Part shown: positions 43,449 to 50,106 of the stretch, piece by piece
How positions within the stretch are numbered: the first letter of the stretch is position 1
Layout: every line of letters begins with the position of its first letter
From: Methylomicrobium lacus_A
GTDB lineage: Bacteria; Pseudomonadota; Gammaproteobacteria; Methylococcales; Methylomonadaceae
Assembly: GCF_041897535.1 (NCBI RefSeq)
Contig: NZ_CP169217.1
Span: 310,001 to 374,000 of the forward strand
Reading direction: 5' to 3'
DNA length: 64,000 nucleotides
The notes under the pieces: generated by a model
Databases searched by the model: none
Told to the model about the DNA's origin: nothing
The model's input: the letters and a program-made list of their open reading frames with translations, nothing else
Position numbers and translations under genes: made by a program

Positions 43449-44788
43449 AATCGCTGCAACTGCGCCTGGGGATCGCGCTGTTTATCAGCCTCGTTTGTGC
43501 GGTCTCCCTGTTATGGTGGCAAACCCGGCTCTCGATCCGGCAACTGGCCGAAGATAACGTCGCCGAACACCTCGAACATGACGCGGAAGCCATACTAGCC
43601 GGTGTTCATGCCGACAGCCCGGCAACCATCGCCCTGAACGACACCGGAATGGAGCCGGTCTATGCGAGACTTCATTCCGGCCAATACTACTGGGTCGCCA
43701 GCGGCCGGCAAATCATCAAATCGCCTTCGTTGGGAGAAGACCATTTGGCCATACCCACGGTCGCAACAGGAAGCCGCCAGCGAATTTATTTGAATGGCCC
43801 TCGGCAACAGCCCCTGCTGATCATGGCCTTCGGCTATCAGAAAGACGGCCGCCCGATCACGGTCGCGATCGCCGAAGACTTGTCGCCGACCTTCCTGCTG
43901 ATCGATGCATTTCAACGACGATTTTCGATGATTGCGGCCGTCTTGCTGTTGGTGTTGGTGTGCGTGCAAATCGTGATCCTGCGCAGGAGCTTTCGCTCGC
44001 TGACGCGTCTGCAAACACAGCTGAGAGCCTTGGAACGCGGCGAGCTGAGCCAGATCGACACCGATGTGCCGCTGGAAGTCTCCGCCCTGGTCGGCGAGTT
44101 CAACCGCTTATTGACGGTGCTCGATCAACGCCTGCAGCGCAAGCGCAACGCCCTCGCCGACCTGGCCCATGCGCTGAAGACACCGCTGACGGTGCTCCAA
44201 CAACTGCCCCGCGAAGACGCCTTCCGGCAGCATCCCGAGCTCAGCGAAATTTTGACCGCGCAAACCACCCATATGCAGCGCTTGATGGACCGCGTACTGA
44301 AACGCGCGCGCCTGGCAGGCGCGGGCCCGGCCGCGGCAAGATTCGACATGCATCAGGAAATCCCGGCCTTGATCCAGGTGCTGAAAAAAATGTACCGGGA
44401 GAAAAATCTGGCTATCCGCTTTTCCGCCCAGCCAGCCTGCATGCTGCCGGTCGACCGGGAAGATATGCTGGAACTGGCCGGCAATCTGCTCGACAACGCC
44501 TGCAAATGGGCCAAGTCCACGGTCAGCATTACACTCGAATGCAATCAGGCGATCCACTTGATCATCGAGGATGACGGGCCGGGCGTCGAAGAATCCTCTC
44601 TCGAAACCTTGATGCAGCGCGGCACGCGCCTGGATGAGTCGGTCAACGGCCATGGGCTGGGCCTATCGATCGCCAAACTGATCGTGGAGCAATATGGCGG
44701 GAAGCTATTGCTCAGCCGCTCGAAAGACTTGGGGGGATTTTGCGCGAAAGCGGTTCTGTTGCCCGCAGAGTCAAGTTCAAAACCCTAA
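43445..44788 (+). CDS. Sensor histidine kinase
   Basis: A 447-residue membrane kinase, partner of the regulator just upstream (4-bp overlap). Two membrane helices: residues 7-25 and about 159-178 (MIAAVLLLVLVCVQIVILRR). Between them is a periplasmic sensor of about 130 residues. A HAMP-like stretch, the H-box ALADLAHALKTPLTVL, the N-box LAGNLLDNACKWA, and G-boxes DDGPGV and NGHGLGLSIAKLI follow. All catalytic residues are there. Its 3' end is 4 bp from the converging subtilase gene, with no obvious terminator. Confidence 0.9.
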   Translation: MKSLQLRLGIALFISLVCAVSLLWWQTRLSIRQLAEDNVAEHLEHDAEAILAGVHADSPATIALNDTGMEPVYARLHSGQYYWVASGRQIIKSPSLGEDHLAIPTVATGSRQRIYLNGPRQQPLLIMAFGYQKDGRPITVAIAEDLSPTFLLIDAFQRRFSMIAAVLLLVLVCVQIVILRRSFRSLTRLQTQLRALERGELSQIDTDVPLEVSALVGEFNRLLTVLDQRLQRKRNALADLAHALKTPLTVLQQLPREDAFRQHPELSEILTAQTTHMQRLMDRVLKRARLAGAGPAAARFDMHQEIPALIQVLKKMYREKNLAIRFSAQPACMLPVDREDMLELAGNLLDNACKWAKSTVSITLECNQAIHLIIEDDGPGVEESSLETLMQRGTRLDESVNGHGLGLSIAKLIVEQYGGKLLLSRSKDLGGFCAKAVLLPAESSSKP

Positions 44789-44792
44789 GCGT

Positions 44793-46124
44793 TTATTTGC
44801 CCCACGTGAAGGCAAATCTTTCATCCGCACAGTTCTCGTTTTTGCAGAGTGAGGCCACCGCATGGTTCGCATTGATGCCGGAAAACCCACGGGTCTGATC
44901 GGCATCAGTAAGTTGCAGAGATAATTCTTGCTGGGATTTTAGCAAAAGCGACTTGATGTTCTGCGGGCTCAGCCCGGGCTTCAATTCCAGCAATAACGCG
45001 ACAATGCCCGAGACTTCCGCCGCCGCGATCGAACTGCCGGAAATGAAATCATAGGCGCCGTGCGGCAACGTGGTCAGCACATTTTCCGCGGACGCCTCCA
45101 CCCTCCCGTCCGGATTGTCCACGGTATCCTTGGTGCGGGATAAAGTCTGGACCGGAATCACCTGGTTAAGCGTGGCCGGGAAATTATCCTGTGCCTGCTC
45201 TCCCGCATCGGCCGCCACGACGATAATCCCTTGCTCGATCGCCTTGTTCAACAGCAATTCCAGCAAAGGGTCTTTGGGACCGGTCAGGCTCATATTCAAA
45301 ATGTCGACACCCGCTTTGATCGCCGTATTGACCGCCAGCGCCAGCGTGTAGCTGTTGCATACCGCCGCCATCGCATCGGCTTTCGCCGGCCAGCAGGCTT
45401 TCAGCGCCACCAGACTGGCGTCGGGCGCGATGCCGGCGATGCCGACGCCATTGTCTTTCCGGGCGATCATCACGCCCGCCACCGCGGTGCCGTGGATGTC
45501 GCCCGCAAATTCCGGCGAAACTATGGACGCGAAATTTTCCTGCCGGCTGATTTGCCCGGAGAGATCTGGGTGTTCCGCATCGACGCCGGTGTCGATCATC
45601 CCGATCGTGACGTTACGTCCGGTAGCCAGATCGTGCACGCGGTCGAGTTGCATCGTGTGCAGATTGGACTGCAGCTTGAAATACGGGTCGTTGTATTCGT
45701 GCCGACCCTGCGTTTGAAACCAATGCATCTTTTGCACGATTTTGATCCGGCTGTCCTTGGCCATCCGCGCCAGCGTGTCAGCAATCGGGCCGGCGCTCAG
45801 GACTTTGTAGACCACGCATTGCACGCCGACCTCGGTCATCGGCCATTCTTCGAGCTTCTGCAAATGATAGTCCTCGGCGATTTGCGCGGATGTCCGCCGG
45901 CTCCAGGTGGAGCTCTGGTAGTCGCCGCGGCGGCGGTACCCGGACAGCGGCATCGGGGCGGAAGTACGCTCGATGGACTGATCGGCAAAACCGACCAGTA
46001 TCATGCGCTCCGCCTCGGCCGGGCTGAATTGTTCGGGAAATGCAGAGGCGGCGGGTGTCACGCCGCCCTGTTCGGCGGCAAACGAGAGACTCGCAAAGCA
46101 CAACAATAGCCACCCCAGTTTCAT
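44793..46124 (-). CDS. S8 subtilisin-like peptidase with altered oxyanion site
   Basis: A 443-residue subtilase with a signal peptide (residues 1-17) and an N-terminal propeptide-like region (about 35-150). Triad residues are all present: Asp in IGMIDTGVDAEHPD, His in GDIHGTAVAGVM, Ser in FISGSSIAAAEVSG. The oxyanion-hole Asn expected in the AAAGN motif is missing: here the stretch reads VVAADAGEQAQDNFPA. Activity may thus be weak or altered. The gene overlaps the anti-sigma gene by 4 bp and is the last of sigma-anti-sigma-subtilase. It is likely periplasmic and part of the envelope signalling unit, rather than a general exoprotease; that is inference. Confidence 0.82.
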   Translation of the reverse strand: MKLGWLLLCFASLSFAAEQGGVTPAASAFPEQFSPAEAERMILVGFADQSIERTSAPMPLSGYRRRGDYQSSTWSRRTSAQIAEDYHLQKLEEWPMTEVGVQCVVYKVLSAGPIADTLARMAKDSRIKIVQKMHWFQTQGRHEYNDPYFKLQSNLHTMQLDRVHDLATGRNVTIGMIDTGVDAEHPDLSGQISRQENFASIVSPEFAGDIHGTAVAGVMIARKDNGVGIAGIAPDASLVALKACWPAKADAMAAVCNSYTLALAVNTAIKAGVDILNMSLTGPKDPLLELLLNKAIEQGIIVVAADAGEQAQDNFPATLNQVIPVQTLSRTKDTVDNPDGRVEASAENVLTTLPHGAYDFISGSSIAAAEVSGIVALLLELKPGLSPQNIKSLLLKSQQELSLQLTDADQTRGFSGINANHAVASLCKNENCADERFAFTWGK

Positions 46125-46858
46125 TGCGCTTTTCCCTCGGCCGAGAGCGCGGACGATAACGCATACGCCGGCTCGGCAAAAATGACTTGCGAATTTTTTC
46201 TGAGCGACGCCAGGGTGTCGAGAACTTGCCCCGCGGCTTGCACCTGTTTCAGACGGATCAGATAAACCCCCATCGCATTGGGGCCTTCGACGATGTCTCC
46301 GGCAATCGAGTCGACCACCGACTGTCTTTGTTCGCTATCGGCGCTTTCCGAAAACACGACCCGAATTTCATTCGCATGCGCCGCAGGGATTTCGGAATTG
46401 GCGAGGGTCCGGTAGTTGCTTTCAAATTCCCGATTCACGATCAAATAAGCGGGGATCAGCAAGAGGCAAAGCCCCAGCGCCGCAATCGCCTGATACGGAA
46501 AGCCCTGCATCGTGAAGCCGAACTTTCGCTGTCCCTTCAGCCTGGGCGAACGCGCGTCGACTTTGAGCGGTGTCTGCTCTCCACTATCGCCGCGCCGATG
46601 GATGCGCGCCTGCAAGCGGGAGAAAGAAGCCTGGGCGGCCGCGTCGAGGGTATCGGCCTGTTTTACCGCCATGGACAGCTTTTGCTGTTCGACGAGTTCG
46701 CGTCTGCAGGTCAGACAGACCCTCAGGTGATTTTCGACCGTCTTCAGCTCGGCATCGCCCAGGGTTTTATTGATGTACCACGGCAACAACAACATGATGT
46801 CGCGATGTGCGGTGTAAGGATTGAAGTTATCGTCTTTCATCGGATGATCCTGATTCAT
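46121..46858 (-). CDS. Zinc-finger anti-sigma factor with subtilase-propeptide-like periplasmic end
   Basis: A 245-residue single-pass membrane protein. The cytoplasmic end (residues 1-~125) has the ZAS motif H-x3-C-x2-C in ENHLRVCLTCRREL, which binds ECF sigma factors. One membrane helix follows (QAIAALGLCLLLIPAYLIV, about 130-148). The periplasmic part (about 165-235) reads EIRVVFSESADSEQRQ, GVYLIRLKQVQAAGQVLDTL and NSQVIFAEPAYA, the pattern of subtilase propeptides (V-x-F ... AL..L ... V..AEP-Y). It overlaps the sigma gene by 32 bp and the subtilase gene by 4 bp. The likely reading is that the subtilase contacts this domain, linking the protease to sigma release; this is inference. Confidence 0.8.
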   Translation of the reverse strand: MNQDHPMKDDNFNPYTAHRDIMLLLPWYINKTLGDAELKTVENHLRVCLTCRRELVEQQKLSMAVKQADTLDAAAQASFSRLQARIHRRGDSGEQTPLKVDARSPRLKGQRKFGFTMQGFPYQAIAALGLCLLLIPAYLIVNREFESNYRTLANSEIPAAHANEIRVVFSESADSEQRQSVVDSIAGDIVEGPNAMGVYLIRLKQVQAAGQVLDTLASLRKNSQVIFAEPAYALSSALSAEGKAQ

Positions 46859-47441
46859 GCCCTTTGTCGTTCAAAAAGGCGGCCAGTTTTTTGCGCGCAT
46901 AGTGCATTCTCGTTTTAACCGTATTTTCCGAACACCCCAGCAATTCGGCAATTTCGCTGTAATGAAGTTCCTGGTAGTAGGTCAGTTCGATCACGGCACG
47001 CTGCTCGGCCGAAAGACAGCCCATCGCAAATTCCAGCCAGTTGTCCAATTCGATTTGCAGCGGTCCGCCGTCTTCAATCGGCTGCACCCACGCATCGTCT
47101 TCCATATCGTCAAGCCATACCATGCCGTCCTGAGCCGCGTTGCGCAACGACTGCCGCGCCTTGTTGAAGGCAATGCCGAATATCCAGGTCGACAACCGGC
47201 ATTGCCCGTTATAGGTGGACGCCTTATCCCAAACCACATACAGGGTATCGTTAATGATTTCCTCGATCAGCTCGGGCCGGCGCGTCATGCGCGCAACGAA
47301 ACGGAACAAACGGCTGTAAAACCGGCCGTAAAGCCGCTCGAATGCCTGCTCGCTCCCCTGGACGATCAAATTCATCAGCTCGGCATCAGGGTTTTCCGAG
47401 TTTGTTGGATTTTCGCTGTTCAATGGCTTACCTGAATACAT
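46827..47441 (-). CDS. ECF-type RNA polymerase sigma factor
   Basis: A 204-residue ECF sigma factor. Region 2 (residues about 25-90) has YGRFYSRLFRFVARMTRRPE and LIEEIINDTLYVVWDKASTY, with WIFGIAFNKARQSLR. Region 4 (about 140-190) has LSAEQRAVIELTYYQELHYS and EIAELLGCSENTVKTRMHYA, the helix-turn-helix that reads the -35. The gene heads the sigma-anti-sigma-subtilase operon. It is preceded by a motif shared with two other sites in this window (see promoters at 47459, 48352 and 49354). Confidence 0.93.
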   Translation of the reverse strand: MYSGKPLNSENPTNSENPDAELMNLIVQGSEQAFERLYGRFYSRLFRFVARMTRRPELIEEIINDTLYVVWDKASTYNGQCRLSTWIFGIAFNKARQSLRNAAQDGMVWLDDMEDDAWVQPIEDGGPLQIELDNWLEFAMGCLSAEQRAVIELTYYQELHYSEIAELLGCSENTVKTRMHYARKKLAAFLNDKGHESGSSDERR

Positions 47442-47458
47442 GCATCGCCGCCGGTAGT

Positions 47459-47495
47459 GTTTACCGATTTATTGCAATGCAGACGAAAAAGGTTC
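47459..47495 (-). promoter_or_regulatory. Candidate ECF promoter upstream of the sigma gene
   Basis: Reading on the minus strand, GAACCTTTTTCG starts at 47495, followed about 25 bases later by CGGTAAACA. The first part is the same as the sites at 48352 and 49354 apart from one T fewer. The sigma gene starts 18 bases past this block. It fits an autoregulated ECF promoter (-35 GAACC), but the -10 spacing differs from the other two sites by about three bases. Confidence 0.5.
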
Positions 47496-47523
47496 AATGG
47501 TTTGAAAAAAAGTCAATCGGATC

Positions 47524-48264
47524 TTAAAAGCCGGCGGAAATGCTGAACAAAAAAGTCGGGGCGATGGGCGGCGGGTAGTAATCCGAGTGATTATCGTCCC
47601 TCGTATTCGCGTTGTTGGCCGTATCCACCGCATGCACGTAGCGCAAATCCAGGGTGACAAACTTGTAAAACCCGCTCACCCCGGCATTCCAATACAAATA
47701 ATCGTATTCCAAGGCTTGCCTCGCTTGCGTGTAACCGACGCCGCCGGAAAACTCCAGAAAGTCGGTGACCGGGCAGCGCCCGGTCAGTTCGTAATTCGCG
47801 GCGGCATGCCCGCGTTGATAATAATCCTCGGAGAAGGAAACGCTGGCGCTCAGCACGTCCCGGAAATGCACAAACAGGCTCATGTCATTGTAGTCGGACG
47901 ACTGGCCGAAAATTTTCCCGTCGTAGAGATACCGCGACCATTGACCGTCAAACCTCCAGTCATCCGACAATTTGAAAGTCCAGCCGGCATAGGGAGTGAT
48001 TTCGACACGGGCGGCATCGGAGTTGCTGTCGCCAAAATTGACGTAGGCTGTATTGGCGCCCGCATAAAAGCCGGAATCATGCTGATAATCGAGATTGGCT
48101 TGTCCGGAAAAATCGCCGGCGCTCTTGGAATAGCCTTTGCCGATGTACTCGCTCATCGCCGTCACCGATGCATGCACATCCGCGCCCGCATGCTGGAAGT
48201 GGAACAAGAGGATCGCCGCAGTGGGCAATCGCAGAAATCCGGGTAGGGTGTAGGGGATGTCCAT
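47524..48264 (-). CDS. TorF-family putative outer membrane porin
   Basis: A 246-residue protein of the TIGR02001/Gcw_chp group, now often called TorF-like. The signal peptide (LPTAAILLFHFQHAGADVHA) is followed by beta strands with alternating aromatic residues: SEYIGKGYSKSAGDFSGQAN, GFYAGANTAYVNFGDS, YAGWTFKLSDDWRFDG, YYQRGHAAANYELTG. The protein ends in Phe (LFSISAGF), typical of outer membrane barrels. Two Cys are absent apart from one. It is 82 bp upstream of the sigma gene on the same strand. A TATACT with TG extension (48276-48271) is only 6 bases from the ATG. Confidence 0.82.
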   Translation of the reverse strand: MDIPYTLPGFLRLPTAAILLFHFQHAGADVHASVTAMSEYIGKGYSKSAGDFSGQANLDYQHDSGFYAGANTAYVNFGDSNSDAARVEITPYAGWTFKLSDDWRFDGQWSRYLYDGKIFGQSSDYNDMSLFVHFRDVLSASVSFSEDYYQRGHAAANYELTGRCPVTDFLEFSGGVGYTQARQALEYDYLYWNAGVSGFYKFVTLDLRYVHAVDTANNANTRDDNHSDYYPPPIAPTFLFSISAGF

Positions 48265-48351
48265 GCCGAAAGTATACCAAACCCTTCGTTTTTTATGAGT
48301 AAAGCTTCAACCGTGCGGTGAATTTTATTTGCGTCATCGAATGACTGACAT

Positions 48352-48388
48352 GAACCTTTTTTCGAGCCGCAGGAATTCAGTAACTAAA
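48352..48388 (+). promoter_or_regulatory. Candidate ECF promoter for a short unit
   Basis: GAACCTTTTTTCGAG begins at 48352, and GTAACTAA lies at 48380-48387. Over 41 positions it matches the site at 49354 without gaps at 33, including AAGCTT at the end. It is the only promoter-like element before the strong terminator at 48420-48455, so it should drive a transcript of about 65 bases. Confidence 0.6.
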
Positions 48389-48389
48389 G

Positions 48390-48455
48390 CTTTTAAAATT
48401 TTTCTGCCCCCCAGCAAGCACGCGGCCGTCACGGTTAACGGCCGCGTTTTTTTTT
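48390..48455 (+). ncRNA. Candidate small RNA under ECF sigma control
   Basis: Between the promoter-like block at 48352 and the T-run at 48447-48455 there is no open frame of note and no plus-strand gene upstream for 3.5 kb. The stretch contains an unpaired C-rich part (CTGCCCCCCAGC near 48404-48415) and ends in a 10-bp perfect stem (ACGCGGCCGT / ACGGCCGCGT) followed by nine Ts. A terminator here has no other plausible user. The size, single-stranded seed and 3' poly-U end match Hfq-type sRNAs such as those under sigma-E in enterobacteria. Target and expression are unknown. Confidence 0.55.
48420..48455 (+). terminator. Rho-independent terminator
   Basis: Perfect 10-bp stem ACGCGGCCGT / ACGGCCGCGT with an 8-base loop and nine Ts (48447-48455). 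It works only in the plus direction because the minus side lacks a T run. Confidence 0.85.
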
Positions 48456-48640
48456 GCCTGGAAAGGACGTTTTTGGGGTTCTTAAGCCTGATTGCGGTTG
48501 CCGAGGCTACAATGTACAACGATATACCTTAGGCTGGCTAACAAAATAAGTCTACAGAATCAATCATTCAGCTTGGTTTCATATTGGCAATGTAAATTAC
48601 CCCCCAATCCCGATCAACCGACTATTACGAGGAAACTCCA

Positions 48641-49285
48641 ATGAACAATCAAACCACCGTGCGAGTCTGGGACATTCTGATTCGCCTCTTTCACTGGTCG
48701 CTGGTCATCAGCTTCATTGTCGCTTATCTGACCAGCGAGGAAGAAAATTCCTGGCACATCTATTCCGGCTACACCGTCCTCGGCCTGATCATTTTCCGGC
48801 TGATCTGGGGCTTCGTCGGCAGCAAATACGCGCGCTTCAGCGATTTTGTCCGCTCTCCGGCCATGGTTTGCCAATACGTCAAAGACCTCCGCGCCGGTCA
48901 TCCGCAACATTATCTTGGACACAACCCGCTCGGCGGCTGGATGGTCATTGCGCTCTTGTTGACCTTGTTCGCCGTCACCCTCAGCGGACTCAAAGTCTAT
49001 GCGATCGAAGAAGGCAAAGGCCCGTTTGCCGGCGTTGAGTCTATCGAATTGGCGCCGATTGCCGCAGCTTATGCCGAAGATGGAGATGAAGACGAGGGCG
49101 ACGAAGATCGCGAGCAAAAGCCCAACGAGGCCGATGAGGAATTCTGGGAAGAAATCCACGAAGCCACCACGAACCTGATGTTGCTGCTGATTGCCCTGCA
49201 TGTGTTCGGCGTGATCCTGTCCAGCCGGCTGCACAAGGAGAATCTGATTAAAGCCATGCTGACGGGCAATAAAAACCGGCAATAA
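48641..49285 (+). CDS. Cytochrome b561-type membrane protein with acidic loop
   Basis: A 214-residue membrane cytochrome (YceI/b561 type, often called cytochrome b/b6 domain). Four membrane segments; heme ligands probably His in RLFHWSLVI, WHIYSGYTV, IHEATTNLM and ALHVFGV. Between helices 3 and 4 a strongly acidic stretch (about residues 148-170, EDGDEDEGDEDREQ) is inserted, absent from the short family members I know. These proteins usually carry electrons across the inner membrane, often to a periplasmic partner. It stands between the sRNA candidate and an ECF-type promoter. A partner c-type cytochrome is not seen. Confidence 0.85.
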   Translation: MNNQTTVRVWDILIRLFHWSLVISFIVAYLTSEEENSWHIYSGYTVLGLIIFRLIWGFVGSKYARFSDFVRSPAMVCQYVKDLRAGHPQHYLGHNPLGGWMVIALLLTLFAVTLSGLKVYAIEEGKGPFAGVESIELAPIAAAYAEDGDEDEGDEDREQKPNEADEEFWEEIHEATTNLMLLLIALHVFGVILSSRLHKENLIKAMLTGNKNRQ

Positions 49286-49353
49286 ACCGCAGTCACTGGA
49301 ATGCCTGGGATTCCTCGCAAAATAGGCGCCTCCAAAAATTTTTCACGCCGCTT

Positions 49354-49390
49354 GAACCTTTTTTCGAGAGTCTGGAATTTATTAACCGAA
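49354..49390 (+). promoter_or_regulatory. Candidate ECF promoter for the Ser/Cys-rich secreted protein
   Basis: GAACCTTTTTTCGAG starts at 49354 with TTAACCGAAG at 49382-49391. It shares 33 of 41 positions with the block at 48352 and its first part with the block ahead of the sigma gene. It lies about 65 bp before the ATG at 49457, a normal distance. Confidence 0.6.
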
Positions 49391-49456
49391 GCTTACAGAC
49401 CCGATGCGTCGAAAGCTGTCTTAAATATATCCGAACAACTCAACGAAGGTAACACG

Positions 49457-50026
49457 ATGAAAACAACCAAACACAAAGAATTGGCCATTTTATTGGTAGG
49501 CAGTCTGACGGTAGCGTCCCCGGCATTTGCAAAGAATGGCGCCGATGACGGTAATTCGGCCAGTTCGTCAGGCTCTTCAAGCGTTTCGGCTTCATCCAGC
49601 TCTGCATGCTCGTCTTCTGGCTCTTCCGGCAAATGTAAAAGAGCCTTTACGGTCAGCGGGGTCATATCAGGATCAGGACTGGAAACCGCTTTTACCTGTA
49701 CGAATATGGAAAAATCCAAATCCGCCCTCTTGCGCGTCGAAATCTTTTCGGCAGGAGGCGCACGCGTGAATGACAATACGCCCGACAATGGCACCGTGGT
49801 CGTCGACGCGGGCGAAACGGCGACGATTGCGACGGGCGATATCGGCAGCATCACCGGGGAGTCGATCATTCTGCTGACCGGACCTGTGAATCCGCCGGGC
49901 GCTGCCTCTGTCACCGGCACCACGTCCAAGGTGGTTTGCAACGCGTATTTGGCGGGGAACGGCGCAACACCCACCGTCTTCATGCCACTGCCTCTGGTCA
50001 AAGGCACTGCGCAGAAGGGCGACTGA
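49457..50026 (+). CDS. Ser/Cys-rich secreted protein of unknown function
   Basis: A 189-residue protein. The ATG at 49457 has GAAGG 8-10 bases upstream. The signal peptide is residues 1-25 (cleavage after AFA). Residues 26-60 form a linker of mostly Ser with Ala and Gly, holding two Cys (SACSSS, GKCKRAF). The rest is a beta-rich domain with two more Cys (AFTCTNMEK, KVVCNAYL), so two disulfides are likely. I do not recognise the family. A candidate ECF promoter lies upstream and a strong bidirectional terminator downstream, shared with the heptosyltransferase gene. Confidence 0.75.
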   Translation: MKTTKHKELAILLVGSLTVASPAFAKNGADDGNSASSSGSSSVSASSSSACSSSGSSGKCKRAFTVSGVISGSGLETAFTCTNMEKSKSALLRVEIFSAGGARVNDNTPDNGTVVVDAGETATIATGDIGSITGESIILLTGPVNPPGAASVTGTTSKVVCNAYLAGNGATPTVFMPLPLVKGTAQKGD

Positions 50027-50037
50027 CGCCGGCAAAT

Positions 50038-50077
50038 CGTAAAAAATCGCGCCCCGGCGAGGGCGCGATTTTTTACG
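50038..50077. terminator. Bidirectional terminator between secreted protein and heptosyltransferase genes
   Basis: A perfect 17-bp inverted repeat (CGTAAAAAATCGCGCCC / GGGCGCGATTTTTTACG) with a 6-base loop. The A/T ends give a T run after the GC stem on both strands, so it should stop both converging transcripts. Confidence 0.9.
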
Positions 50078-50106
50078 CAGTTAAACCGCAGCCGAATAGG
50101 CGAGGC

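Larger units (their letters stand above)
48265..48640. other. Intergenic region holding promoter, sRNA candidate and cytochrome leader
   Basis: This 376-bp gap between the TorF-like gene (minus) and the cytochrome gene (plus) holds the TorF promoter (48271-48276), the ECF-type block (48352), the sRNA candidate and its terminator, and then about 185 bp before the cytochrome ATG. In the last part TACAAT (near 48510) may be a -10 for the cytochrome gene, and GAGGAAAC before 48641 is its ribosome binding site. Confidence 0.55.
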
